Source of the DNA: an uncultured Anaerolineae bacterium
Lineage (GTDB): Bacteria; Chloroflexota; Anaerolineae; Aggregatilineales; Phototrophicaceae
Assembly (NCBI GenBank): GCA_937995825.1
Contig: CALKJO010000009.1
Location: 434,001 to 498,000 of the forward strand
DNA: 64,000 nucleotides
Reading direction: 5' to 3'
The position numbers were made by a program, and so were the translations under genes. This document shows positions 50,796-59,003 of the stretch, one piece after another (the stretch's first letter is position 1; every line of letters starts with the position of its first letter). The notes beneath the pieces are model-generated. The model was not told the DNA's origin. It ran no database searches and was given only the letters and a program-made list of their open reading frames with translations.

Positions 50796-51841
50796 GTATC
50801 GATCCTGTATTCGACTGGTTCGCCGCGCAGGGCGCGCAGGACGTTGAGCCAGATGCCCAATGAGTCGCGCACGTGCGTCCAATGCCCCTGCCACGCCGAA
50901 TGCGGCGTTAGCAAAACATTCATGTCGATGTCCTCGTGCAGCGCGTGCAGCGGATCATCGACCGGCAGCGGTTCATCGTAAAAGACATCGAGCGCCGCGC
51001 CGCCGATCCGGCGCGCTTCAAGCGCCGCGATCAGCGCCGGCTGATCGACCAGCTTGCCGCGCGCTGTATTGACAAACAGCGCCGTCGGCTTCATCATGCC
51101 GATCTCGCGCGCGCTGACGATCTTGTGGGTCGCCTCGGTGATCGGAAGCTGCACACTCACGATGTCCGAACGCTGCCAAAGATCATCCCACTCGACATAC
51201 TCGACGCTGTAAGCGCTTTCAAGCTCTGGGAAGCGCCGAATGTCCCAGTAGAGCGTTTTCATGCCGAACGCCGCCGCGTAGCGCGCCATCGGACGGGCGA
51301 TCTCGCCGAATCCGACCAGACCCAACGTCTGATCGCACGCCAGCGCGATGCGCAGGCTCGGCGGCGCGCCCCAGCCTTCCTCAACGTAGCGGCGTTCGCG
51401 CATATGGCGTTCCTGACGCCGCAGACTTTTGAGATGCGCCAGGATCAGCGCCCAGTTATGCTCCGCTACCGCCAGATAATTGACCAGCGGAGCCGCCGTC
51501 ACCGGCACGCCGAGCGCTTTCGCCGCGTCCATTGGCACGCCGCGCGCGTCCAGCCCAAGATGCTGCACCAGCTTCAGGTTTTTGCCCTTCAGCAGCACGT
51601 CCGCCGGCAGAGTCACCTTGTGCAAATTGAGGAAATCCGCGTCCGCGATGTGCGCCTCAACCTCTTCGACCGTGCTGCACTCGACCAGCGTCACATCGTA
51701 ATCGGCGAACAGTTCCTCAAAGGTCGGCGCATTCGCCAGCGCAGCGGGATCATCGGGGCGCAGCCAGTCCATACGCATTTTATCGTGGCGCAGACCCCAC
51801 AAGATATTGCCGACGCTGTCCCAGACGACGATTTTGACCAT
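50792..51841 (-). CDS. D-isomer-specific 2-hydroxyacid dehydrogenase
   Basis: A 349-residue NAD-dependent dehydrogenase with LGLVGFGEIARPMARYAAAFGM as cofactor loop, NTARGKLVDQPALIAALE, and the catalytic His in TPHSAWQGHW. The expected Arg lies near VNTARG and the Glu in FYDEPLP. It interconverts a 2-oxo acid and a D-2-hydroxy acid, and could act on a sugar-acid or glycerate-type intermediate. It is 3 bases after the TIM-barrel gene and overlaps the flavoprotein gene. Confidence 0.88.
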   Translation of the reverse strand: MVKIVVWDSVGNILWGLRHDKMRMDWLRPDDPAALANAPTFEELFADYDVTLVECSTVEEVEAHIADADFLNLHKVTLPADVLLKGKNLKLVQHLGLDARGVPMDAAKALGVPVTAAPLVNYLAVAEHNWALILAHLKSLRRQERHMRERRYVEEGWGAPPSLRIALACDQTLGLVGFGEIARPMARYAAAFGMKTLYWDIRRFPELESAYSVEYVEWDDLWQRSDIVSVQLPITEATHKIVSAREIGMMKPTALFVNTARGKLVDQPALIAALEARRIGGAALDVFYDEPLPVDDPLHALHEDIDMNVLLTPHSAWQGHWTHVRDSLGIWLNVLRALRGEPVEYRIDT

Positions 51842-51844
51842 GTT

Positions 51845-52786
51845 TTATCCCTGATAGACCGCCGCCCACGCCCGCTTGAATGTCCGTTTGCCGTTCGCCA
51901 GAATGAACGCGGGCGTATCGTTCTCGCTGGCATTGGTGCGCAGCTCCATCGACAGAATCGGCATCGTCCCCAGCTTTGCCCGCGCCCGCTGGTAAAAATC
52001 GACCGCTTCCAGCGCGTGCAGATAGCGAATCACCTCCGGCACATCATTCCGTCCCTGCGGATGCCCGAAGCGAGGGTGAAAATCGCCGTAGATGGGCGAC
52101 TCCGGATGATCGATCACGCAGTTGCCGATGTGCGCGTGCAGCAGATAGGGCGCGGCAAGCTGAAGCGCGTCCTCCGGCGTCTCGTTGAGCAGGGGCAGAT
52201 GGCTCAAGTCGATGGTCAGCCCAAAGTTCGGGCGATTCACGCGCTGCGCCAGCTCGACCGCCTCCGCCGTCGCGCCGATCAGCCGCTTCTTCTCGATCTC
52301 GCGGTCGAAGTTCTCCAACGTGATGTGCAGCAGCCGTTTCTCAGAGCGCGCCATCGCCAGATCGCACAGGGCGCAGATGTCCTCGACCAGCCGATCCAAC
52401 GCCGCCTCGCGCTGTCCTTCGCCTGGATCAAGCTGGCTGGCGATCATCGCCAGCGGCGCGCCGAATTCAATCGCCTCGATCACGTGCGTTTTCATCCGAT
52501 CCAGCGTCGCGGCGCGCGCCGCCGGGTCTGCGTCGGCAAAGGGGAGCTTCAGCACGATCAGCGGCAGGATCGGCAGATAGACCACTTGCAGCCCGGACGA
52601 CACCAGCAGCTCCCGCGCCGCCTGCCGCACCGCCGGGTCATTGGGCGGGGCGATCTCGACCGCGCCGAACTCGTCATCTTCAACGATCTGGCGCAGCGTC
52701 TCGACGACAGGTCCGTCTCCACCTCGGCACTCCACCCAGACCAGCGGATGCACCACGCCAAAATCGCATTTGCTCATCCAGTTCAT
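51845..52786 (-). CDS. TIM-barrel sugar isomerase/epimerase-like protein (1)
   Basis: A 313-residue AP_endonuc_2 (xylose isomerase-like) barrel. Metal-ligand candidates are Glu in LHITLENFD, Asp/His in LTIDLSHLPLL, His in HAHIGNC and Glu in SMELRTN. Members isomerise, epimerise, dehydrate or eliminate on sugars and inositols. It overlaps the Gfo/Idh/MocA dehydrogenase gene by 4 bases, a pairing known from inositol, levoglucosan and 3-keto-glycoside routes. The exact reaction is not readable. Confidence 0.82.
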   Translation of the reverse strand: MNWMSKCDFGVVHPLVWVECRGGDGPVVETLRQIVEDDEFGAVEIAPPNDPAVRQAARELLVSSGLQVVYLPILPLIVLKLPFADADPAARAATLDRMKTHVIEAIEFGAPLAMIASQLDPGEGQREAALDRLVEDICALCDLAMARSEKRLLHITLENFDREIEKKRLIGATAEAVELAQRVNRPNFGLTIDLSHLPLLNETPEDALQLAAPYLLHAHIGNCVIDHPESPIYGDFHPRFGHPQGRNDVPEVIRYLHALEAVDFYQRARAKLGTMPILSMELRTNASENDTPAFILANGKRTFKRAWAAVYQG

Positions 52787-53976
52787 CTCACCACCTCCAT
52801 GCCTGCCTCGTAAGCGCGGGCTGCACCGCTCAGCAGCTCATCCGCCGCCACTGGACGCCCGATCAGCCCACTTTCGAGAAAGCCGAACGCCAGCGCCAGC
52901 GACCGCAACCCCATCGCGCCCGTCACCTCTGGCTCGCGTCCGCTTTCGATGGCGTCCACAAAGTCTGCCTGCTCGATGCCGAGCAGATTGGCGTCGATGT
53001 CTGCCCACGTCATGTTGTAGTGCGTCAGCCGGTCGCCGCCAAACAGCGCCGCTGTCACCGGATCGAGATGAAAATCGGGAACCAGCGCCAGCAGATCATC
53101 AGCCGCCCGATCCGCGCCGTCAATGCGCTGAATGAGCGTCAGCGGCTTGCCCGTGCGATCCGGCGGGATGTCCAGCGAGCCGCCTGTGCCGTAGATTGTG
53201 CGCTTGAAGTAATTTTCACCGCGCCCCGCCATGCTCAACATCCAGTTCGCCAGCGCGCCGCTGGCGAACTGCGCGACGCCAACGGACAAGTCCTCCGCAT
53301 CGGCGGCGTGCAGACTCCCTTCCGCATCGACCCGTTCGGCGTCCACAACCGCATTCATCCCGAAAACAGTCGTCATTTCGCCCAGAAAATATTCCAGAAT
53401 GTCGGCGTAATGCACGCCCATGTCGATGATGATGCCGCCGCGATTTTTACGATGCCGCCAGGGCGTGATGATCACCTTTTCGCCCGCCGACGACGACGCC
53501 TGCACCGCCAGAAATGGACGCCCCACCGCGCCAGCGTCGATCAGCGCCCGTGCCAGCCGGTTGATCGGGTCGCGTCGGTAGTTCTCCGCGACCGCCAGCC
53601 GCCGTCCGGCGCTTTTTGCTGCCTCGACCAACCGAACGCCCTCAGCGACAGTCAGTGTGATCGGCTTCTCCGCCATGACATGCGCGCCCGCCATCAGCGC
53701 TGCCATGCCAACTTTGGTGTGCGTCTCCGGCGTGGTGGTAATGATGATCCCGTCGGGTTTGACCGCCTTCAGCATCGTCTCCACATCGGCATAGGTATCC
53801 GGGCGCGATCCAACCAGGTCAGCCGCCATATCCGCCGCCGCGTCGGCGCTGGCGGGCATCACATCGCAGACCGCCGCCAGCTCGAAATTCAACCTGCCGG
53901 CTGCGCGCAGCCGCTCCATCCCCTTGATGTGCCGCCGACCCATGCCGCCACATCCGACCAGCGCCAGCGCTGTCAT
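52783..53976 (-). CDS. Gfo/Idh/MocA family dehydrogenase
   Basis: A 397-residue NAD(P)-dependent sugar dehydrogenase. The cofactor loop is GCGGMGRRHIKG (about residues 8-19), the catalytic Lys is in MAEKPITL, and the active-site strand is IIDMGVHYADILEYFLG. It is longer than the simple 340-residue type and in the size range of levoglucosan- or glycoside-3-dehydrogenases. ATG 53976 is preceded by a G-rich ribosome site and overlaps the previous gene. It probably starts the pathway by oxidising the imported sugar. Confidence 0.87.
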   Translation of the reverse strand: MTALALVGCGGMGRRHIKGMERLRAAGRLNFELAAVCDVMPASADAAADMAADLVGSRPDTYADVETMLKAVKPDGIIITTTPETHTKVGMAALMAGAHVMAEKPITLTVAEGVRLVEAAKSAGRRLAVAENYRRDPINRLARALIDAGAVGRPFLAVQASSSAGEKVIITPWRHRKNRGGIIIDMGVHYADILEYFLGEMTTVFGMNAVVDAERVDAEGSLHAADAEDLSVGVAQFASGALANWMLSMAGRGENYFKRTIYGTGGSLDIPPDRTGKPLTLIQRIDGADRAADDLLALVPDFHLDPVTAALFGGDRLTHYNMTWADIDANLLGIEQADFVDAIESGREPEVTGAMGLRSLALAFGFLESGLIGRPVAADELLSGAARAYEAGMEVVR

Positions 53977-54749
53977 GACACCCCCCCCACGCTGTAGCCC
54001 AACTGGCGCAGATACGCCGCATTGACTCCCGCGCTTGTCGCAGGGGAAACATCGCTGCGGCTGTTTTCTACGACAACCCAACTGTCGAAGCCGATCTCCT
54101 CCAGCGCCCGAAAGAACGCCGGGAAGTCGATTCCCAGTGTGCCTCCGCCCAGTTCGACAAATTTGCCCCGCGCCCAGTCCTTGACATGGACATAGCCGAG
54201 CCGTTCGCGGTATTTATGGATGTGCGCGGCGGGGTCTTCTCCCACCAAAGCGATATGCGAGGCGTCGAGGCACAATTTCATCTGCTGAGTCTGGCTCAGC
54301 AGCAGATCGATCTCGTCCTCGGTCTCAATCGTGCAGCCCGTATGCGGATGGTATGCCACGGTCACGCCCCAATCCGCGCCAAAGACTGCCAGTTCTTCAC
54401 ACGCGGCGGCGAGATTGGCGTGTTCTTCAGACGTAGGCGAGCGCTGACGCAGCCGCGCCCCGCCAACCAGTCCATACATGGTCGCGCCCATCCGCCCGGC
54501 GTATTCGATGCGCTGCTTGTGGATCATAATGCTCTCCGCGCTCAGAGGCACGTCCAGTCCGCCAAACGATGTCCCGACGCGCAGTCCGCCGAGCAGCTCG
54601 CGCAGGCGTTCCAGCGATCCGAGCCAGTCAAGCGGGTGGTCGAACAGTTCGACAGCATGCCAGCCCGCCGCGCGAATCTCATCAAACATGGCGGCTAAAT
54701 CCGCCTTCGTCCCCCAATTGATCGTGCTGTATGCAAATTGCAGTGCCAT
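53973..54749 (-). CDS. TIM-barrel sugar isomerase/epimerase-like protein (2)
   Basis: A 258-residue xylose-isomerase-like barrel. Ligand candidates include His/Thr in VAYHPHTGCTIE, Asp/His in LCLDASHIAL, His in YVHVKDWARG and the C-terminal Glu in VVVENSRSD. The second metal-binding Glu is embedded in CTIETEDE. It resembles IolE/IolH- and hydroxypyruvate-isomerase-type proteins. ATG 54749 has GAGGGA close by. Coupled to the dehydrogenase by ATGA overlap, and 7 bases after the SDR. Confidence 0.82.
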   Translation of the reverse strand: MALQFAYSTINWGTKADLAAMFDEIRAAGWHAVELFDHPLDWLGSLERLRELLGGLRVGTSFGGLDVPLSAESIMIHKQRIEYAGRMGATMYGLVGGARLRQRSPTSEEHANLAAACEELAVFGADWGVTVAYHPHTGCTIETEDEIDLLLSQTQQMKLCLDASHIALVGEDPAAHIHKYRERLGYVHVKDWARGKFVELGGGTLGIDFPAFFRALEEIGFDSWVVVENSRSDVSPATSAGVNAAYLRQLGYSVGGVS

Positions 54750-54756
54750 TTTTCCC

Positions 54757-55509
54757 TCAGTCCGATCCGCCCTTGACACTCCAGACCGCGCCCGTCGTGT
54801 AAGTGTTCCGCTCCGAACACAGAAATTCGATCACCTCGGCGACTTCGTTGGCGTCCGAATAACGCCCAATTGGGTTGCCTGGATCTGCCAGAAATTCCTC
54901 CGAGAAGCGCGGCACGACCATTCGCGTCAGCGCCCGACCCGGCTCAACGCCGTTGACGAACACGCCCTGACGCGGATAAAGATTGCCCAATACCTTGACC
55001 AGCGAATAGACCGCGCCCTTGCTGATCGAATACGGCGCGAGCATCGGCGAGCCGTTGCGTGCGCCCGATGTGATCGTCACGCAGCGCCCCCATCCGCGCT
55101 CCAGCATGTGCGGGATCGCCGCCTGATGGCAGTAGTAGACGCCGTGGACATTGACGCGCATGATGCGGTCAAGCTCCGCCGCCGACTGCTCCATGAACGG
55201 GCGCTCCTGCCCCAAAAGCCCAGCGCAGCAGACCAGCACATCTAACCGGCCAAATTCATCGCGGACACGGCGCATCAGCGCGTGAACAGCGCTCTCATCG
55301 GTCACATCGAGATGCGCCCAAAGCGCGCGCCGTCCCATGCGGACGATCTCCGCCGCAACCTGTTCCCCCCGCGGATCGACATCCGCCACCACCACATCGC
55401 GCCCTGCCTGCGCCAGCCTCAGCGCGGTCGCCTCGCCGATCCCCTGCGCCCCACCCGTCACCACCGCGACCCGATCTTCGACCGGCGCGGCAAATCGCAG
55501 CTTCAGCAT
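54757..55509 (-). CDS. Short-chain dehydrogenase
   Basis: A 250-residue classical SDR with TGGAQGIG, CCAG in place of NNAG, and the triad in ITSGARNGSPMLAPYSISK. The two-base change to CCAG is unusual but retains Ala-Gly. It likely oxidises a hydroxyl of a sugar or sugar acid using NAD(P). It starts 3 bases after the upstream barrel gene within the long operon. Substrate unknown. Confidence 0.86.
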   Translation of the reverse strand: MLKLRFAAPVEDRVAVVTGGAQGIGEATALRLAQAGRDVVVADVDPRGEQVAAEIVRMGRRALWAHLDVTDESAVHALMRRVRDEFGRLDVLVCCAGLLGQERPFMEQSAAELDRIMRVNVHGVYYCHQAAIPHMLERGWGRCVTITSGARNGSPMLAPYSISKGAVYSLVKVLGNLYPRQGVFVNGVEPGRALTRMVVPRFSEEFLADPGNPIGRYSDANEVAEVIEFLCSERNTYTTGAVWSVKGGSD

Positions 55510-55512
55510 CGC

Positions 55513-56391
55513 TCATGCCACCTCGTGCGCATCCAGCACGCGCATCCCAAGCTCGCCCGCGATCTCATGAAACAAGCGCCCCACTGCCGGCAGGTCTTCG
55601 GTCGGCGCGCCCTCCACGATGACCGGATAATCTGGGTCGAGCGCTTCCATCCGGCGAAAGAGCGTCTTGAAGTCCATCATCCCCTTGCCAGGCGTGCCAT
55701 CCTGAAGGTGGAGCGCCAATTTATGCTCTACCCAAATATCTTTGGCGTGGCAGCTTCGGATGTGATGCCCCAGGATGTCGAAATGACGATCCAGGGCTTC
55801 GCCGGTCGAGAAAATCTCTTTGAGCGTGATCCAGTTGGCGCTGTCGTAGTCGCTCTTGACCCAGGGCGAGTCCACCTGATCCAGGATTTCGGCTGTGACT
55901 TCCGCCGACTCCAGCGTAACGAGCTGATGCCCCTCCAGACAGAGCAGCACCCCCGCATCCTCGGCAGCGGGCGCGCATTCTTTCAGCGATTTGACCAACT
56001 GCTTGCGCGCCTCCGGCGTCCAGTTATACGGATGGGGATACCAGGGACCCGCCGGATTGAGCGATCCCGGTCCGGTATCAATCGCGCGCGCGCCAAGCCA
56101 GCCCGCCAGCCGCAGCGCCGCCTGCAAAGTCCGCACCGCCTCTAACCGCGCCGACTCAGCGGGCGCAATTAAAAGCTGCCAGTAGCCCGTCACCTGAAAC
56201 AGCCGCATGTTTTCATCCGCCATCAACTCACGGACTCGCTCCGCCTGCTGGCGCTTGGTGGTATGCGGATCGTTGGCTCGAAAGCGCGTGAAGATGCCCG
56301 AAAAACCCAGTTCCCGCGCGCGGCGCAGCGTCGCCGCGTCCAGATCGTTCATGTCATCCGGCAGGTAAGCGCCGGACATCCCAAAGCGCAT
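55513..56391 (-). CDS. TIM-barrel sugar isomerase/epimerase-like protein (3)
   Basis: A 292-residue xylose-isomerase-like barrel. Metal-ligand candidates are Glu in LLCLEGHQL, Asp in VKSDYDSANW, His in SCHAKDIW and the late Glu in VIVEGAP. The wording around ARAIDTGPGS is unlike the other two barrels in this operon, so the three are not recent duplicates. It shares a single base with the cupin gene stop. It may catalyse epimerisation, dehydration or elimination. Confidence 0.82.
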   Translation of the reverse strand: MRFGMSGAYLPDDMNDLDAATLRRARELGFSGIFTRFRANDPHTTKRQQAERVRELMADENMRLFQVTGYWQLLIAPAESARLEAVRTLQAALRLAGWLGARAIDTGPGSLNPAGPWYPHPYNWTPEARKQLVKSLKECAPAAEDAGVLLCLEGHQLVTLESAEVTAEILDQVDSPWVKSDYDSANWITLKEIFSTGEALDRHFDILGHHIRSCHAKDIWVEHKLALHLQDGTPGKGMMDFKTLFRRMEALDPDYPVIVEGAPTEDLPAVGRLFHEIAGELGMRVLDAHEVA

Positions 56392-57086
56392 TATTCCACC
56401 TCGTATTCGGGTTCAGTGCCATGCGCCGTGTACGGATCGGTGATCACCAGCGAAATAAAGCGCACCGGCTCACAGCTGGTGTTTTTCAGCTCATGCGGAG
56501 TCGTCGCTGGAATGTGCAGGTACTGATTCGCTGCCAGCCCGCCGCTCATGACGCCGGAGCGCACCGTAAGCTGCCCCTGCACCACGTAGATCACGCGCTC
56601 GCGAAGCTCCAGCATCGTCTCCGGCTCGCGCTCATTCGGATCGAGCGTGATCGCGCGTGACTCGAAATGATCATCCGACGGCAGCTCGTCGGTCTCGAAG
56701 ACGTTGGCATAGGGCGCGTTGCCCTCGAACATGTCCGGCGTAAAGTCCTTGGTGTGAAAGCGGTTGTATTTGTGATTCGGCGCGACCACCACAAAAAACG
56801 CGACCGGATCGCTGCCTTTGAACCAATAGTTGTGATACTTGTTGGGCGGCATCAGGATGAAGTCACCCGCCTTGTAGACGCGCTTCGTCCCGCCGATCTC
56901 GATCTCAAGCGACCCTTGTGCCAGATAGCCGATCTCGCTCGCCTCGACGTGACAGTGCGGCACCGGACCGAGCGGATCGTTGACAAACCAGTCTGCGTCT
57001 GGCGTCCATCCTAGTGACCGCCCGCGTACACGCTCCGCCCAGATCAGCGGCTGCTTCATCCATGCCTCAATATCGATCCTGCCCAT
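56391..57086 (-). CDS. Bicupin protein
   Basis: A 231-residue protein with two cupin modules. The first (about residues 40-100) has PHCHVEASEIGYLAQGSLEI and GDFILMPPNKYHNYW, with His/His/Glu/His ligands. The second (about 150-215) lacks most metal ligands but keeps VIYVVQGQLTV and HIPATTPHEL. It could be a sugar-acid isomerase or dioxygenase, or a non-catalytic sugar sensor. It lies 4 bases after the permease gene, between transporter and enzymes. Confidence 0.8.
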   Translation of the reverse strand: MGRIDIEAWMKQPLIWAERVRGRSLGWTPDADWFVNDPLGPVPHCHVEASEIGYLAQGSLEIEIGGTKRVYKAGDFILMPPNKYHNYWFKGSDPVAFFVVVAPNHKYNRFHTKDFTPDMFEGNAPYANVFETDELPSDDHFESRAITLDPNEREPETMLELRERVIYVVQGQLTVRSGVMSGGLAANQYLHIPATTPHELKNTSCEPVRFISLVITDPYTAHGTEPEYEVE

Positions 57087-57090
57087 CGCT

Positions 57091-57993
57091 TTATCCCTTC
57101 AGTCCGCTGGTGACAAACCCGCGCACGATATAACGCTGCGCAAAAATAAAGAGCAAAATCATCGGTATGACCATCAGCGATGAGATCGCCATGATGTAAT
57201 CTGTCCGCGTGATGAACAGCCCCTGGAACATGTTCAGCCCGAGCGCGAGCGTGTAGTTGCGCGGGGAAGTCAAGTAGATCAGCGGACCCAGGAAGTCATT
57301 CCAGGTCGTCAGGATGGTCAGCAGCGCGACCGTCACCATAACAGGGCGCGACAGCGGCAGATAGATTTTGCGCCAGATGGTGAAGTGGCTCGCCCCATCG
57401 ATGATCGCCGCCTCATCGAGATCGCGGGGAATCTGCATGAAAAACTGCCGGATCAGGAAGATATTGAGCGCGCCGCCGCCGAACCAAGGCGGGACGATCA
57501 GCGGCAGGAACGAGTCCAGCCAGCCGAGCCGAAAGAACAGGATATAAAGCGGGATCAGCGTCACCTGCGGCGGCAGCATGATCGATGCCAGCACCGCTAG
57601 AAACCAGGCATTGCGCCCTGGAAAGCGCAGCCGCGCAAACCCATACGCGCAGAGCGATGAAGTCAGCAGCACGCCGGGCAGCGACGCCGCTAGGATGATG
57701 ATCGTGTTCATCGTCCAGCGCGGAAAATCGGTGTTCGGAAAGTTCCAGGCGTTGAGATAGTTTTCCGGAATCCATGTATTGGGCAGGAAAGTGGGCGGAT
57801 AGCTGTTGATCTCATTGAACGACTTGAAAGAGGTGCTGATCATGACGATCAGCGGCAGCGTGAACACCGACGCGCCCAGCAGCAGCAGCCCATACACGAT
57901 CCCCTTGCCAATCAACTGCTGCTGTTTGTGGGCGCGTTCATCACGCTGGCGCGTCCAGCCGGGCGCGGACTGCGCTTTCGCCGTTTGGATCAT
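57091..57993 (-). CDS. Carbohydrate ABC transporter permease, MalG-like
   Basis: A 300-residue CUT1-type permease with six membrane helices. The cytoplasmic EAA loop is DLDEAAIIDGASHFTIWRKIYLP-like, in the expected place before the last helices. The N-terminal SFKSFNEINSYPPTFLP block is typical of MalG/UgpE proteins. It overlaps the partner permease by 4 bases. No ATP-binding subunit is encoded in the window, so a shared MsmK-type ATPase elsewhere is likely. Confidence 0.92.
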   Translation of the reverse strand: MIQTAKAQSAPGWTRQRDERAHKQQQLIGKGIVYGLLLLGASVFTLPLIVMISTSFKSFNEINSYPPTFLPNTWIPENYLNAWNFPNTDFPRWTMNTIIILAASLPGVLLTSSLCAYGFARLRFPGRNAWFLAVLASIMLPPQVTLIPLYILFFRLGWLDSFLPLIVPPWFGGGALNIFLIRQFFMQIPRDLDEAAIIDGASHFTIWRKIYLPLSRPVMVTVALLTILTTWNDFLGPLIYLTSPRNYTLALGLNMFQGLFITRTDYIMAISSLMVIPMILLFIFAQRYIVRGFVTSGLKG

Positions 57994-58916
57994 GATTTCA
58001 CCTCACCTTCGTAATAAACCCACAGTGGCGAACTTCTGAAGATGAACAGCGTCAGCACAATGATGATCGCAAACAACACCCATGCCATCGCCGAGGCATA
58101 GCCCATCTCCAGCCACTTGAAGGCTTTGTCGTACAGGTTCAGGTTGTAAAAATAGGTCGCGCGCGCCGGACCGCCCTGCGTCATGATGAACGCCGGCACA
58201 AAGAACTGAAATGCCCCGATCACGCCGGTCACCACATTGAAGAAAATCGTCGGCGTCAGCATCGGGATGGTCACAAACCGGAAACGCTGGACTGCGGTCG
58301 CGCCATCGATTTTCGCCGCCTCATGCAGCTCCTCCGGGATGTTCTGCAAGCCTGCCACATAGATGATGGTCGAGACCGCTCCCCCCCACACGCTGATGAT
58401 CACCAGCGAAAACAGCGCCCAGTCCGGCGAGCCGAGCCAATTCGGACCTGTAATCCCCACCGAGTTGAGAACGGCGTTGATCGGACCGAACTCGCGATTG
58501 AACAGATAGCGCCAGAGCAGCGCCGACGCCACATACGGCACGACAATCGGCAGATAGAAGAGCGTCCGAAAGATCGGCAGCCCGCGCACGTTCTGCGTCA
58601 GCAGCACTGCAACAGCCAGACTAAACACCTGCCCGATCACCACAAACATGATCGCATAGCGAATAGTTACGTTCAGCGAGTGCGCAAATAACCGATCTCG
58701 GGTGAACAGATCGATGTAATTTTGCAACCCGACAAACTCCGGCTCGCTGATGATGCGATAGTTCGTTAGACTGTAGTAAGCGGACGCGATCATCGGTCCG
58801 AATGTCCAGATCAGCAGTCCAAGCACAACAGGCAGGATAAAGAGGTATCCGCGCGCGGTGTCGCGCCAAAAATGGGCTGAGCGCTCGCGTTTGCGCGGCA
58901 GGGTTAAAGTTGCCAT
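57990..58916 (-). CDS. Carbohydrate ABC transporter permease, MalF/UgpA-like
   Basis: A 308-residue CUT1-type permease with six helices (YLFILPVVLGLLIWTFGPM at the first) and an EAA loop (IPEELHEAAKIDGATAVQRF). It partners the MalG-like subunit. ATG 58916 is preferred over a TTG at 58934, which lies closer to the intergenic hairpin. The mRNA hairpin just upstream probably sets its level below that of the binding protein. Confidence 0.92.
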   Translation of the reverse strand: MATLTLPRKRERSAHFWRDTARGYLFILPVVLGLLIWTFGPMIASAYYSLTNYRIISEPEFVGLQNYIDLFTRDRLFAHSLNVTIRYAIMFVVIGQVFSLAVAVLLTQNVRGLPIFRTLFYLPIVVPYVASALLWRYLFNREFGPINAVLNSVGITGPNWLGSPDWALFSLVIISVWGGAVSTIIYVAGLQNIPEELHEAAKIDGATAVQRFRFVTIPMLTPTIFFNVVTGVIGAFQFFVPAFIMTQGGPARATYFYNLNLYDKAFKWLEMGYASAMAWVLFAIIIVLTLFIFRSSPLWVYYEGEVKS

Positions 58917-58931
58917 GCGACTTTTGACTCC

Positions 58932-58980
58932 CAAAAATAGACCGTTCCCGCCACGCTTTCACAGGCAGGAACGGGTCTAT
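58932..58980 (-). terminator. Attenuator-like hairpin between binding protein and permeases
   Basis: Arms at 58968-58980 and 58937-58948 pair over 12 bases with one bulged base. On the mRNA the stem is followed directly by a run of five T and then GGGAG. It resembles a partial terminator that reduces read-through, a common arrangement after binding-protein genes. Genes continue on the same strand, so full termination is unlikely. Confidence 0.6.
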
Positions 58981-59003
58981 GACGAAGCTGAGGAAAAGCG
59001 AGG

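Noticed and set aside
50936..52813. A 625-codon open frame antisense to the 2-hydroxyacid dehydrogenase and TIM-barrel genes
   Set aside because: It spans two well-supported genes on the other strand and has low-complexity Arg/Gln/Asp composition with no domain.
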